A DNA stretch of 34,159 nt, from contig VXNO01000086.1 in the NCBI GenBank assembly GCA_009840575.1, positions 1 to 34,159 on the forward strand, given 5' to 3'. Every line of letters begins with the position of its first letter. The stretch's first letter is position 1. Positions 1 to 9,418 of this stretch are shown here, piece by piece. Origin of the DNA: Chloroflexota bacterium. GTDB lineage: Bacteria; Chloroflexota; Anaerolineae; Aggregatilineales; Phototrophicaceae. The notes below the pieces were generated by a model. That model worked only from the letters and a program-made list of their open reading frames with translations. It was not told where the DNA came from and searched no databases. The position numbers and the translations under genes are program-made.

Positions 1-38
1 AGCAACGCGTATCCAGCAGATTCGCCACTCCCGCGGGC

Positions 39-3029
39 TTAGAAATCCGCCAGCAGGCTCAAGTCGGCAGCGCCAGCCTGCATACGGCTGATGATTTGCA
101 GCAAAGCGATGCGGTTGCGGCGCAGGGCGGCTTCTTCGGCATGCACCAGCACATTATCGAAGAAATCTGTAACCGCGGGCACCATCGTTTCGAAAGCCGC
201 CAGGAAACCCGACACATCGCCCGGGCGAAGCTCCACCTCAGCCGCTGCACTCACAGCCGCCCACAGCGCTTGTTCGCGAGCATCCGCCAGCAGCGCGGGG
301 TCGAATTGCTGCGGCGCTTCCTTGCGGGTGATGCGCACACAGCGCGCGAAACTATCCAGGATAAGCTCCCAATCTTCGCGGGTGACCCATTGCGAAAGCG
401 CCTCGATGCCAGCCAGCGCGCCTGCCGGGTTCTGCGCTTGCTCTGCCAAAACCGCATTGATGACATCACGCGGGTGGTTAAATTCATCGTCCAGCCAGTT
501 ATCCAGGCGGCGGCGCGCAAAGTCGAACACCTGCGCTTGCGCCTGGTCACTGACCGAGACGGGCTGCCTCGCCGCGGCCAGGGCGATCAATTCACGCAGG
601 TCAACCGCCAGCGAGCGCTCGACCAAAATCTGGATGATGCCCAGGGCGCTGCGCCGCAAGCCATAGGGGTCGGAAGTCGATTTTGGTGCCAAGCCCACCG
701 CGAACAAACCGACCAGGCTATCCAGTTTGTCCGCCAGCGCCAGGAGCCGCCCCGCCTCAGTAGCGGGCAGGGTATCGCCAGCGGCGCGTGGCAGCCAATG
801 TTCAAAGATGGCGGTGGCCACAAGCGGATTGACGCCCTCACGCAAGGCATATTCCCTGCCCATGACGCCTTGCAGGGATGTCATTTCGACCACCATGCTG
901 GTGGCTAAGTCGGCTTTGACGATGGCAGCGGCGCGACCAGCGATGTCGATGCTGCGCGCATCCAGCCCGAGCAATGCGCCCAAAGCTGGCACCATGGCGG
1001 CGACGCGGTCGTTCTTCTGGCGCATGGAGCCAAGCTTTGCCTGGAAGGTCAGTGTGTCCAGGCGCGGCAAGAAGTCAGTCAGCGGCTTGGCGGTATCGGC
1101 AGCGAAGAAAAAGCGAGCATCAGAGAAGCGAGCGCGGATTACCTGCTCGTTGCCCTGGATGACCGTGTCCAGACGCTGACTATCGCCGTTGCGCACGCCG
1201 ATGAAATAGGGCAGCAGCCCGCCAGCAGCACCCTGCACAGCGAAGTAGCGCTGGTGCTTGCGCATGACGGTCACCAGCACATCGCGGGGCAAATCCAGGA
1301 AATCGGGCGCAAATTCACCGCGGAAGGCTGTCGGCGCTTCGACCAGATTCGCCACTTCGGTCAGCAGGTCTTCATCAGCCGCCACATCGCCAGCGACTTC
1401 CTTCGCCAAGGCGCTGACCTGCGCGGCAATCACGGCTTTGCGCTCCTGCGCATCCAGCACAATGCCCTGCTCCGCGCAGAAGCGCTGATAGGCTTGCGGG
1501 TCGGTCAGCTCGAAAAGTGGCGAGCCATAGGGACGCAATCCGCGCGTCGACCGTCCGCTGGCGATACCGGCATAAGCGCAGGGGATGACCGAATCGCCAA
1601 GCAGCGCGACCAGCCAGCGAATCGGGCGCGAGAATGCCACGCCGCTTTCGTTCCAGCGCATGGATTTGGGGAAGCGCAGCCCGGCGATGAAACCCGGCAG
1701 CGCCTCCGCCAGCACTTCAGTCGCGGGCTTGCCAGCTGTGCGCACCAGCGCCGTTACATAGCGACCGCTTATGTTTTCAATGCGCAGTGCATCAACGGCG
1801 ACTCCCTTACCGCGCGCGAATCCCAAGGCGGCGCGGGTGGGTTGTCCATCGGCGTCATAGGCGCGGTCGGCTGGCGGACCCTTGGCAACCGCTTCTTTAT
1901 CGGGCTGTCGGGCTTTTAATTGCGACACCCGGATGATGAGGCGGCGCGGCGTGGCGTGAACCTCGATGCCTGCATGGTTCAAGCGCAGCTCATCAAAGAG
2001 CGTCACGGCGGCTATTCGGGCTTGCCGGGCAGCGCTTTCGACATCGGCGGCTGGCATTTCTTCGACGCCGATTTCCAGCAAGAAGTCGGCGGCTTGGCTG
2101 GGCGGCGCGGGCATGGCGGGGAGAACTTGTACAGCTGCGCCTGCCCAGCGCTGGCTCATTTTCATTAATGGATGGCCCAGTTGGGCGCGCTGAGCGATGT
2201 ATTCCGCGGCGATCTCGCGTGTCATTTCGCGCATGCGCCGGAAGTAATTGGCGCGTTCGGTAACGCCAATCGCTCCGCGCGTATCCAGTACATTAAAGAG
2301 GTGGCTGCATTTAAGCACATAGTCGTAGGCGGAGATCAGCGCATCGCCTTCCAGCGCCCGCGCATATTCGCGCTCATAGACCTGGAAGACCGTGCGCAGC
2401 GCATCAACATCGGCGACATCAAAATAATAGCGACAGTGTTCGACCTCGTCGCTGAACATCACATCGCCATAATTGACGCCTTCCAGCCAATCAATGTCCC
2501 AGGCACTGTCTACCCCTTGCAGCGCCAGCACGATGCGCTCAATGCCGTAGGTGATTTCGACGCTGACGGGGTCGAGGCTTTGCCCGCCCGCCTGCTGAAA
2601 ATAGGTAAACTGCGTGATTTCCTGCCCATCCAGCCAGACTTCCCAGCCCAGCCCCCAAGCCCCTAATGTCGGCGATTCCCAATTGTCTTCGACGAAACGA
2701 ATATCGTGCTCGCGCGGGTTGATGCCCAGCGCGGAGAGCGAGCCCAGGTACAGCTCCTGCGGGTTGCCGGGGTCGGGCTTGAGGATGACCTGGTACTGGT
2801 AATACTTCTGCATGCGGTTGGGGTTTTCACCGAAGCGGCCATCGTCCGGGCGCACCGACGGCTCGACATAAGCCACGCGCCAGGGCTCGGGGCCCAGCAC
2901 GCGCAGGGTGGTGGCGGGGTTGCCCGTGCCAGCGCCAAGCTGCACATTGTAGGGCTCCCAGATCAGGCAGTCTTGCGCAGCCCAGTATTCGTGCAGCTTC
3001 AAGATGGCTTGCTGAAAAGTTAGCGGCAT
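39..3029 (-). CDS. glyQS: Glycine--tRNA ligase, fused alpha and beta chains
   Basis: Charges tRNA-Gly with glycine in the cytoplasm. The 996-residue protein joins the two chains that are separate (GlyQ and GlyS) in most bacteria. Residues 1 to about 290 are the catalytic alpha chain, opening with [16 protein letters not shown] and containing the stretches [18 protein letters not shown] and [19 protein letters not shown]. From about residue 315 ([16 protein letters not shown]) the beta chain follows, with FPKSMRW and VMRKHQRYF and a C-terminal tRNA-binding region. The start ATG at 3029 opens exactly at the conserved alpha N-terminus. A GGGAG sequence lies about 11 bases upstream, and a TATAAT box is at 3075-3080. 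The gene appears monocistronic. Fused GlyRS is known from some lineages, for example Chlamydia. Identity is certain; only the exact alpha/beta junction is approximate. Confidence 0.97.
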   Translation of the reverse strand: MPLTFQQAILKLHEYWAAQDCLIWEPYNVQLGAGTGNPATTLRVLGPEPWRVAYVEPSVRPDDGRFGENPNRMQKYYQYQVILKPDPGNPQELYLGSLSALGINPREHDIRFVEDNWESPTLGAWGLGWEVWLDGQEITQFTYFQQAGGQSLDPVSVEITYGIERIVLALQGVDSAWDIDWLEGVNYGDVMFSDEVEHCRYYFDVADVDALRTVFQVYEREYARALEGDALISAYDYVLKCSHLFNVLDTRGAIGVTERANYFRRMREMTREIAAEYIAQRAQLGHPLMKMSQRWAGAAVQVLPAMPAPPSQAADFLLEIGVEEMPAADVESAARQARIAAVTLFDELRLNHAGIEVHATPRRLIIRVSQLKARQPDKEAVAKGPPADRAYDADGQPTRAALGFARGKGVAVDALRIENISGRYVTALVRTAGKPATEVLAEALPGFIAGLRFPKSMRWNESGVAFSRPIRWLVALLGDSVIPCAYAGIASGRSTRGLRPYGSPLFELTDPQAYQRFCAEQGIVLDAQERKAVIAAQVSALAKEVAGDVAADEDLLTEVANLVEAPTAFRGEFAPDFLDLPRDVLVTVMRKHQRYFAVQGAAGGLLPYFIGVRNGDSQRLDTVIQGNEQVIRARFSDARFFFAADTAKPLTDFLPRLDTLTFQAKLGSMRQKNDRVAAMVPALGALLGLDARSIDIAGRAAAIVKADLATSMVVEMTSLQGVMGREYALREGVNPLVATAIFEHWLPRAAGDTLPATEAGRLLALADKLDSLVGLFAVGLAPKSTSDPYGLRRSALGIIQILVERSLAVDLRELIALAAARQPVSVSDQAQAQVFDFARRRLDNWLDDEFNHPRDVINAVLAEQAQNPAGALAGIEALSQWVTREDWELILDSFARCVRITRKEAPQQFDPALLADAREQALWAAVSAAAEVELRPGDVSGFLAAFETMVPAVTDFFDNVLVHAEEAALRRNRIALLQIISRMQAGAADLSLLADF

Positions 3030-3074
3030 AGGTCAGGATGCTCCCGCAGGGCAAGGCGCTGTCAGTGGGGCAGC

Positions 3075-3080
3075 ATTATA
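3075..3080 (-). promoter_or_regulatory. -10 box for glyQS
   Basis: On the minus strand these bases read TATAAT, a perfect -10 hexamer, about 46 bases upstream of the glyQS ATG. No good -35 is visible at 16-18 bases spacing, so this is a partial promoter call based on the -10 and its position alone. Confidence 0.4.
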
Positions 3081-3123
3081 GGCGGGCTGATAGGGCTGCG
3101 TAAGGGCGATAAAGCTGACGAGC

Positions 3124-4140
3124 TTACTCCCCGCCAGCGTCGCTTGCCGGCGCTTTGACCAGGTCCTCGCGGCTCAACTCCGCAAAGACCTGGTAGGCGG
3201 TCTCGCGCACGGCAACGAAGTAGTCGCTGCCACTGGACTTCAAGACGACATCGCCACTTTCCAGCGCCGCGCCAAAGGCAAGCGACAGCATCGCGTCCGT
3301 GAATTGCGGCTCGGCGATGCTTGCTTCGTTATCGGCATCCGCTCCTTCCGCAGGCTGAGTCTCGACCAACTGCTGATACTTCACTTCCACGATTACACTT
3401 GGATCCGCCATGCCATAATCATCCAGCACAGCCAAGCCCAGTGGCTCGACCAGGCGGATGGACGCGGCGTTGCGCAGGATGCTGGGGATTTTGGTATCTT
3501 CCAAGACTTCGTCCGCGCGCAAGCCGGCATAAGTCCAGCTTTCGCCATCTCGCAGCAAGGTGAACTCGCCCTGAGCATTTTGCACGCGGATTTCTTGCAC
3601 ATCCGCCTGGGCGATGTTGATATAGCTGGCATCGACCCAGGTGGCGATCTGCGTGGATAGCTCCCAGGCAGTTAAGCCGCCGCCCAGGTAGACCTGATTT
3701 TCATCAGCGCGACGTACATAGACGGTATCGCCGCCACCCAGGTAGAGGATGGCGCTGGCATCGCCGCCGCTCAGCTCAATACGCCGCCTATAGTCGTCGT
3801 CTTTGACTTCGAGCCGCGCGAAATTGACGGGGTTGGATGCCACCAGCCGGCGCGTATCCAAGCCCAGCAGCTTGCCCAAGGCCTCGTCGACTTTGTCGCC
3901 ATCGACGGGGAAGTCATCGGCAGCCGGCAAGACCCAGCCGGCGTCCTTGCGCGCGAAGATAACTGAGTCTTCAGGCGAGCTGACGATTGTCATGCGCTCG
4001 ATTTCCGGCGCGCTTAGCCCGGCAACAATCGGCTCGATGGCGCGCGATTGTGTCCCGCGGCTGCTCACAAGCGAAGCAGCCAGCAGCAAGACCTGCCCGA
4101 CGAGCAAGCCGGCGAGAATGACATTGCTGCGGCTGATCAT
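3124..4140 (-). CDS. DUF4340 domain-containing protein
   Basis: A 338-residue protein with one N-terminal transmembrane or signal-anchor segment (about residues 6-25, ILAGLLVGQVLLLAASLVSS). A mostly beta, probably extracytoplasmic region follows. Typical DUF4340 features are repeated cores of the type 'WVLPAADDFPVDGDKVDEAL', 'YLGGGDTVYVRR' and 'FTLLRDGESWTYAG'. The family commonly follows GldG-type ABC accessory genes, and that is the arrangement here. Its ATG overlaps the stop of the upstream GldFG fusion by one base (TAATG), so translation is probably coupled. Biochemical function is unknown; it is likely the third component of the same membrane complex. The last residues are acidic and low in complexity. 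Confidence 0.85.
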   Translation of the reverse strand: MISRSNVILAGLLVGQVLLLAASLVSSRGTQSRAIEPIVAGLSAPEIERMTIVSSPEDSVIFARKDAGWVLPAADDFPVDGDKVDEALGKLLGLDTRRLVASNPVNFARLEVKDDDYRRRIELSGGDASAILYLGGGDTVYVRRADENQVYLGGGLTAWELSTQIATWVDASYINIAQADVQEIRVQNAQGEFTLLRDGESWTYAGLRADEVLEDTKIPSILRNAASIRLVEPLGLAVLDDYGMADPSVIVEVKYQQLVETQPAEGADADNEASIAEPQFTDAMLSLAFGAALESGDVVLKSSGSDYFVAVRETAYQVFAELSREDLVKAPASDAGGE

Positions 4141-7019
4141 TAAGCGCCTCCTTGGCTGTCGTCAGGGCTGTATTCGGGCGGCGGCAGCTCCAGCGGCTTC
4201 TCACTGCGGCGCTGGACTTGCCAGACCAGCGCGATGCCCAGCAAGCCGAGCAGCGCGACCGCGTAATTGAGCAGCGCCCACTGGTTCTGCGCGCTTGCGC
4301 TGATGGGCGGCAGGATGCGCGCCACAGAGCCACGGCTGCGGATGGAAGCCAGCGAGACGTCTGCTGTGAAGGAATCGATGGCGTTGGCGACCAACTGCAA
4401 GTTGCTGGAGAAGCGGTCGACGCCAAAGCTCGAGGCGATCTGATAGACATTGTCATTGACGAATTCGCTGCTGCCCAAGATGACCAGGTGGGCGCTTTCG
4501 GGCGAGCGCTCAATCAAGCCGATGCCGTCGGGGGCTGCGCCGGATTCGTCCGCGAGCGCCGCGAAGGGCGAGGGCTTGTCGATGAAATAACTGTCGAACG
4601 CGCCAGCCGCGCTCACCGCCAGGGGATAGCGCGCCAGCTCCTCGCCGACCGGGAAGCCCAGCTCGGGGTAGGTTTCCAGGTCGGGCTGCGGGTTGGCTTC
4701 GGCTGTGAGCCAGGCATCCTCGCTGGACCAGATCAAGGTACTGGCGCGGGTAGCATCCAGCAGCGCCGCATCAATTGTAACCGGCGACGCCCAAGGCACA
4801 GTCAGCAAGGGCAGGCTGTTGACGATGTCGCTTTCGGGCTGCAAGCCATCCGTGCGCACATCCACGAAGAACGGGTAGGCGAGATCGACAATCTCGGTTA
4901 CGAACATGCCGCCCAGGTCGCGCTGGACCTGCTGCGGGAAGGGCGCATTCTGCCAGTCCATCACCAACCCCTCGCCGATGTGGATGCCATAGCCAGCCAG
5001 CATCTCGGCAAGCCCGGCTTCATTTTCTTCGAGCAGCAGCGCGCCGCTATAAGGGTCGATGCCCAGCCGGTATTGCCCCGCCGCAATGATGACTGCCCCG
5101 CCGCGCATGAGGTATTGGTCGATGGCGTAGCGTTGCAAATCGCTCAAGTTGTGTGGCGCTAAGAGGACGAGCACATCAATAGAGGCGGGGATCTCGCCAT
5201 TCTCCAAAGTCAATTGGCGCACTTCGTAGCTCTCGCGCAGGACATCTTCCAGGATGGCGTATTGCTGCAAGCTGGGCAGTTGCTGCCCAAATTGGTCGGG
5301 CGCATTAGCGGGCGGCGTCCACAAGCCGATGACTTTCAGGAAGCCCGCCGCCGACCGTTTCAGCGCGGCTTCGATGGCATTGCGAATCTCCACCTGGCTC
5401 AATGCGCCGGCTGGATAGATGACCTGGATTTCGTCAGCGGCTTCGATGACGAGGTGCAGATAAAAAGTCTCTTCGGCGAAGAAGCTGGTCGCAACCGGCT
5501 GAATCTGATAGCGGTCGAATAGCTCCTGCTCGCTGAGGCCAGCTTCGGGCGACGACATGTCGATGCGCTCAAAGAGCAGCTTGTCGGGATGGTCAGCCGC
5601 TAGCTCCTGGCTGACAGCTTGCATAGTCTGGCTGACATCCTGCATCATCGGCGGCAGAGTCGCGGAGGAATAATAAAGCGTCAGGCGCGCCGGTTGCTCA
5701 AGCGAAGCTAGCGCCGCGTCCAGGCTTTGGAAGCCGAATACGGCACGTTGGATCGCGCTGGTTAGATCGTATTCCAGGTTGCGCAGCCGCACCTCGCCGC
5801 CCGTGGCAGAAATCTCGATCAAATCCGAGAAATTGAGCGTCGCCACCTGGTCGCCATAGACGATCAAGACATCGAAATAGACATTGACCAGCGAAACGCC
5901 GCCGCGCTCATTGACTTGCAGGGGCGTGGGGCGGATGCCATAGACCTGCGTAGCTTCGCGCTCCAATTCGGGATTGGCCAGCGGGTCGATGAACTCCAGT
6001 TGCAGCTGCCCGCCCGCCAGCAGTTCATATTCGCGCAAGGCATCCTGGATGCGCGGTACCAGCGGCGCGAGGGCGGGGTGGCTGTCTTCGCTGAAGTAGC
6101 CGCGCACCAGCAGCGGTTCATTTAAGCCAGCCAGTAGGTTGATGGTCACATCAGACAAGCTGTATTCGCGTTGCTGGGTCAAATCCAGGCGGGCGAAGCT
6201 GGCGGGGGCAATCAGCAAGTTCAGCGCCAGCAGATTCAAGCCCAGCAGCCCCGCGCCCAGCCGCGCATCCAGCCGATGCGTCCGCAAGCGCGCGCCATGG
6301 CTCCAGCGTTTGCTATCCAGCGACAGCACATTCAGCGCCAGGAAGAAGATGGTCAGCGACAAATAATAAGCCAGGTCGCGGAAGTCAATGACGCCGCGCT
6401 CGATGCTCTCGAAACGGCTGCCCGTGCCAAATTGCCGCAGCAGGTCGCCCGTCGTCGCGCCAAAAAAGTCGGTGATAATGGGTGAGCCGACCGCTTGAAA
6501 TGCGCCGCAGATGATGACTGTGCCGATGAGCGCAACCAGTTGGTTGTCGGTGCGCGACGAGACAAACAAGCCGATGGCAACGTAGCTTGACGCCAGGAGC
6601 AGCGCCGCCAGATAGCCGCCGATGACAGGCCCCCAATCCAGGTTGCCCAGCGAGGCCACCGTGACGGGCAAGAAAAGCGTCAAGCCCAAAGCCAGCGCCA
6701 CCAGCGCCAACGCCGCCAGGAACTTGCCAGCCACCAGCTCGCTCAAACGCACCGGCATGGTCAGCAAGGTTTGCAGGTTGCCGCTGGCTTCTTCGCGGCT
6801 CCATTGGTGCATGCTTAGCGCGGGGGCAAGCAAGATGAGCAGCAGCGGCATCCACTCAAAAAGCGCGCGCGCATCGGCAATACCACGCGCGAAAAAGCTA
6901 TCGACCCAAAAGAAGACAAAGAGCGTCATAACCAGGAAGACGCCGACGAAAATCAGCGCCATGGGCGAGCCAAAATACAGGCGCAGCTCCTTGCCTGTGA
7001 CAGCCAGCAGCTTGTTCAT
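4140..7019 (-). CDS. ABC-2 permease fused to GldG-like auxiliary domain (GldF-GldG fusion)
   Basis: A 959-residue integral membrane protein. Residues 1 to about 260 are an ABC-2 permease with six hydrophobic segments, beginning MNKLLAVTGKELRLYFGSP and carrying the conserved stretch MHQWSREEASGNLQTLLTMP. A seventh segment near residue 280 leads into a large soluble GldG/ABC-auxiliary region (EYSLSDVTINLL, then EFIDPLANPELEREATQVYG and a Rossmann-like IDVLVLLAPHNLSD). A last transmembrane helix lies near residue 925 (LLNYAVALLGLLGIALVWQVQ). The frame stays open 103 codons further upstream, but that stretch runs antisense-like through the ATPase gene. The ATG at 7019 has a GAGGAGG site just before it. 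In Bacteroidota GldF and GldG work with the ATPase GldA in gliding; gliding is not implied here. The substrate is unknown. Confidence 0.9.
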   Translation of the reverse strand: MNKLLAVTGKELRLYFGSPMALIFVGVFLVMTLFVFFWVDSFFARGIADARALFEWMPLLLILLAPALSMHQWSREEASGNLQTLLTMPVRLSELVAGKFLAALALVALALGLTLFLPVTVASLGNLDWGPVIGGYLAALLLASSYVAIGLFVSSRTDNQLVALIGTVIICGAFQAVGSPIITDFFGATTGDLLRQFGTGSRFESIERGVIDFRDLAYYLSLTIFFLALNVLSLDSKRWSHGARLRTHRLDARLGAGLLGLNLLALNLLIAPASFARLDLTQQREYSLSDVTINLLAGLNEPLLVRGYFSEDSHPALAPLVPRIQDALREYELLAGGQLQLEFIDPLANPELEREATQVYGIRPTPLQVNERGGVSLVNVYFDVLIVYGDQVATLNFSDLIEISATGGEVRLRNLEYDLTSAIQRAVFGFQSLDAALASLEQPARLTLYYSSATLPPMMQDVSQTMQAVSQELAADHPDKLLFERIDMSSPEAGLSEQELFDRYQIQPVATSFFAEETFYLHLVIEAADEIQVIYPAGALSQVEIRNAIEAALKRSAAGFLKVIGLWTPPANAPDQFGQQLPSLQQYAILEDVLRESYEVRQLTLENGEIPASIDVLVLLAPHNLSDLQRYAIDQYLMRGGAVIIAAGQYRLGIDPYSGALLLEENEAGLAEMLAGYGIHIGEGLVMDWQNAPFPQQVQRDLGGMFVTEIVDLAYPFFVDVRTDGLQPESDIVNSLPLLTVPWASPVTIDAALLDATRASTLIWSSEDAWLTAEANPQPDLETYPELGFPVGEELARYPLAVSAAGAFDSYFIDKPSPFAALADESGAAPDGIGLIERSPESAHLVILGSSEFVNDNVYQIASSFGVDRFSSNLQLVANAIDSFTADVSLASIRSRGSVARILPPISASAQNQWALLNYAVALLGLLGIALVWQVQRRSEKPLELPPPEYSPDDSQGGA

Positions 7020-7029
7020 GGCAGCCTCC

Positions 7030-7944
7030 TCAGGCGCTGGTCGCCAATTGATTGAAAAAGGATTCCAGCGTGACGGTGTCGCGCCGCAGCTCGCGCAGCG
7101 CCCAGTTGTTCCGCCGCGCCAGCTCAAAGATGCCCGGCGTGATATCGCCGCCGCCGCTGATGCGCCAGGCAGGATAGCCATCGACCGATTGCGTCGGGCG
7201 CACCTGGGTGATGCCAGCCAGCGACCCAAGCGCCGCAGCCAGCCCTGCGGGCTCGCTCTGCAAAACCAGGGTGGCATCGTTGCTCTGGCTGAGTTCGCGC
7301 AGGCTTTGGTCGGCGCGCAGCTCGCCATTGATGATGATGATGACGCGGTCGCAGATGGCTTCGACCTCCGACAAGATATGCGAAGAAAAGAGGATGGTGC
7401 TGCGTTGCGCTAAGGACTTAATCAAGGCGCGGATCTCGACGATCTGGGTGGGGTCCAGCCCGACCGTCGGCTCGTCCAGGATTAAGAAGCGCGGCTCATG
7501 CAAAATGGCTTGCGCCAAGCCCAGCCGCTGCCGCAAGCCCTTGCTCAGCGAAGCGATCGGGCGCGCCAGATAATCCTGCAAGCCTGTACCATAGACCGCC
7601 GCCGAGAGCAGGCGCGGCAAATCGGGCTGGGGCAAGCCGCGCAAACGAGCGACTAGCTGCAAGTAGCCCTGCACAGAAAGCTCAGGATACAGCGGCGTAT
7701 CCTCCGACAAATAGCCGATTTTGGCTTGTACAGCGCGCAGTTGCTTCAAGACATCCAGTCCATCAATTTTCACCGCGCCCGCGTCGGGATGCAGGTAGCC
7801 GGTGATGATCTTGATAGCGGTGGATTTGCCCGCGCCGTTGGGCCCCAGCAAGCCGACGATCTCGCCCGGCTGGATATCAAAACTGAGGCTGCGCAGCGCC
7901 ACGATATCGCCATAGGCTTTGGAGATTTGCTGCACATGGATCAA
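7030..7944 (-). CDS. ABC transporter ATP-binding protein (GldA-like), TTG start
   Basis: A 304-residue ATPase partner of the GldF-GldG fusion. Walker A GPNGAGKST is at residues 34-42, the signature LSKGLRQR at about 133-140, Walker B FLILDEP at about 153-159, and the switch histidine lies in SSHIL. The frame is open to 7992, but the family N-terminus (IHVQQISKAYGDIVAL) starts right after a TTG at 7944. That TTG is preceded by AAGGAG with a 7-base spacer, so TTG is the likely start. The stop overlaps the ribosome-binding site of the next gene, only 10 bases away, which shows an operon. It may export a substrate or act on a cell-envelope component; nothing in the sequence tells which. Confidence 0.92.
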   Translation of the reverse strand: MIHVQQISKAYGDIVALRSLSFDIQPGEIVGLLGPNGAGKSTAIKIITGYLHPDAGAVKIDGLDVLKQLRAVQAKIGYLSEDTPLYPELSVQGYLQLVARLRGLPQPDLPRLLSAAVYGTGLQDYLARPIASLSKGLRQRLGLAQAILHEPRFLILDEPTVGLDPTQIVEIRALIKSLAQRSTILFSSHILSEVEAICDRVIIIINGELRADQSLRELSQSNDATLVLQSEPAGLAAALGSLAGITQVRPTQSVDGYPAWRISGGGDITPGIFELARRNNWALRELRRDTVTLESFFNQLATSA

Positions 7945-7951
7945 GCGGCTG

Positions 7952-7957
7952 CTCCTT
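7952..7957 (-). promoter_or_regulatory. Shine-Dalgarno site that decides the TTG start at 7944
   Basis: Reads AAGGAG on the minus strand, 7 bases before TTG at 7944. The only alternative start, 16 codons upstream, has no comparable site and would add a basic tail (RRARWTKRSSR) foreign to the family. Confidence 0.7.
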
Positions 7958-8031
7958 TTGGTCCATCTGGCGCGCCTAAAATATCGACACAAGAAGATAT
8001 ACGCGCTGTGTAAGAAAACTATTGGAAGAGC

Positions 8032-8982
8032 TTAAAGTCTTTGTAAAATGTCCAGCCGCGTCTGCGCCAGGATGCGTTGAAAATGGCTGTAAGGGAACTG
8101 CGCGCCACCGGCATACAGCGCATTGACTGTGCCCGCCGCCACGCCCCGCCGCAGCGCTTCTGCTGGCGATGCCCCGTCCCCCAGCGCAGTAACCAAGCCC
8201 GCGTGCAGGCAATCGCCACTGGCGATGGGGTCGACCGGCTGGATGACGGGCGGCGCTGCTTGAGCGACCAGTTCCTCAGTGATTAGCAGCGCGCCAGCCG
8301 CCCCCAGCGAGACAATAACCATGCGGATGCCGCCGCGCACCAGCTCGCGGGAGGCGTCAATGATGGCTTGCTTGCTGGGCAAATCCCTGCCCATAGCGCC
8401 TGCCAATTCTTCGCTGTTGATCTTGATAGCGGCAGGCTTGGCGACGATGGCATTGGCCAGCCAAAGTCCGCTACTATCCACCCAAACCGGCACGTCCAAG
8501 GCATTCAGGCGCGCAATCAGTTGGCTAGGCGCATCGTCTGGCGCGCCATCGGGCAGGCTGCCACAGAGACAGACCGCCGCAATCGTTTCCTTTGCCGCGG
8601 CAGTTGTGATGTCATCCGCCAAAGCTTGCCAGTCGGATGCTTCGATTTTTCCCGATTCGTTGATGACCGTCGAGACGCCTTCCGCATTGGCGATGATGGT
8701 GCAGGTGCGCGTCTCACCAGCGAAGCGCGTCCATTGGGCATGGTAGCCGCCCTCAGCCACCATGTCCGCGACCATGCGCCCGGTATGCCCGCCCAGCAAG
8801 CCCATCGCCAGCGCCCGCCCGCCCAAAATCTCCACCGCGCGCAGCACATTCAGCCCCTTGCCGCCCGGCACAGCGATTGCGCCGGGGATGCGCGATATGC
8901 TACCAATGGCAAAATCAGGCACGACCATGGTGCGGTCCAAGGCGGCATTGGGCGTAACACAGAGAATCGTCTGGGACGGCAT
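8032..8982 (-). CDS. PfkB-family kinase, 1-phosphofructokinase/tagatose-6-phosphate kinase type
   Basis: A 316-residue cytoplasmic sugar kinase that transfers phosphate from ATP to a phosphosugar such as fructose 1-phosphate or tagatose 6-phosphate. The N-terminus (ILCVTPNAALDRTMVV) and the GGKGLN motif at residues 40-45 are typical of the FruK/LacC branch. The C-terminal signature DPIASGDCLHAG places the catalytic base at about Asp256. The usual Gly-x-Gly-Asp is Ala-Ser-Gly-Asp here, which this branch tolerates. An in-frame start 20 codons upstream exists. The ATG at 8982 is chosen because AAGAGG precedes it and the family N-terminus begins there. No PTS gene is adjacent, so the exact substrate cannot be assigned. 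The gene stands alone, divergent from the chelatase gene. Confidence 0.88.
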   Translation of the reverse strand: MPSQTILCVTPNAALDRTMVVPDFAIGSISRIPGAIAVPGGKGLNVLRAVEILGGRALAMGLLGGHTGRMVADMVAEGGYHAQWTRFAGETRTCTIIANAEGVSTVINESGKIEASDWQALADDITTAAAKETIAAVCLCGSLPDGAPDDAPSQLIARLNALDVPVWVDSSGLWLANAIVAKPAAIKINSEELAGAMGRDLPSKQAIIDASRELVRGGIRMVIVSLGAAGALLITEELVAQAAPPVIQPVDPIASGDCLHAGLVTALGDGASPAEALRRGVAAGTVNALYAGGAQFPYSHFQRILAQTRLDILQRL

Positions 8983-9084
8983 GCAGCTTGCCTCTTGCAA
9001 TGCGTAGTGGCAAACCGTATACGAAGCGCCGTATCCATTCAAGGTAGAGTCGGTTAAAGGCGCAGGGCAATTGCATCAAAAAGC

Positions 9085-9107
9085 TTAACCACCGAGTAAA
9101 ACGAGTG
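9085..9107 (+). repeat. TTAACCACCGAGTA dispersed repeat, copy 1
   Basis: A 23-base unit starting TTAACCACCGAGTA. The reverse complement of 13430-13452 matches it at about 20 of 23 positions. Both copies are intergenic, each beside a GGGCGAG-type inverted repeat. Confidence 0.6.
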
Positions 9108-9112
9108 ATTTA

Positions 9113-9137
9113 GGGCGAGTTACTGCCTCGCCCCTAC
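9113..9137. repeat. GGGCGAG...CTCGCCCCTAC inverted-repeat element, copy 1
   Basis: GGGCGAG (9113-9119) and CTCGCCC (9127-9133) form a perfect 7-base stem around a 7-base loop and are followed by CTAC. The same layout recurs at 9233-9257, 13262-13288 and 32362-32386. Confidence 0.6.
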
Positions 9138-9232
9138 GCCAAATCTCAGTAGAATCAAGAAATTAATGCGAAAATCCAGGAATGAATGTAAGGGCGGCCC
9201 TTGGGTCGCTCGCCGTTTTCTGTGATGATTCT

Positions 9233-9257
9233 GGGCGAGCCAAGGCTCGTCCCTACA
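9233..9257. repeat. GGGCGAGCC...GGCTCGTCCCTAC inverted-repeat element, copy 2
   Basis: GGGCGAGCC AA GGCTCGTCCC pairs with a single bulged base and is followed by CTAC, as in copy 1. A weaker third version, GGGCGGCCC...CGCTCGCC, lies just upstream at 9191-9214. Confidence 0.5.
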
Positions 9258-9348
9258 GCTTCCATTCTCACGACTTACTTGGTTCTACTTCTGCGCCTCT
9301 GTGATGAATTAAGTTTGATACGGTTGCCCTGGCAGCCCAAGCTGGCAA

Positions 9349-9377
9349 TTGCCAAGTCCGCTACTATCGCCTATAGT
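9349..9377 (+). promoter_or_regulatory. Promoter of the chelatase gene
   Basis: TTGCCA at 9349-9354, 17-base spacer, TATAGT at 9372-9377. Transcription would start near 9384 and give a leader of about 35 bases before the ATG at 9419. Confidence 0.6.
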
Positions 9378-9418
9378 TGCGCATTCAATTGTCCTGGAGC
9401 GAGCCAAGCGGAGTCGTC

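Larger units (their letters stand above)
8983..9418. other. 436-base divergent intergenic region with inverted repeats
   Basis: No credible gene is seen. It holds one copy of the TTAACCACCGAGTA repeat (9085-9107). It also holds three GGGCGAG/CTCGCCC-type inverted repeats (near 9113-9133, 9191-9214 and 9233-9251) and, at its right end, the promoter of the chelatase gene. Its base composition is clearly more AT-rich than the flanking genes. Confidence 0.6.

Noticed and set aside
4152-5162. Open frame of 336 codons on the plus strand inside the GldF-GldG gene
   Set aside because: Antisense shadow; the minus-strand frame has clear transmembrane and GldG features.
7020-7328. 103-codon N-terminal extension of the permease-GldG protein
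   Set aside because: It overlaps the ATPase coding sequence in another frame and reads as low-quality Arg/Ser/Ala-rich sequence. The ATG at 7019 has a strong ribosome-binding site.
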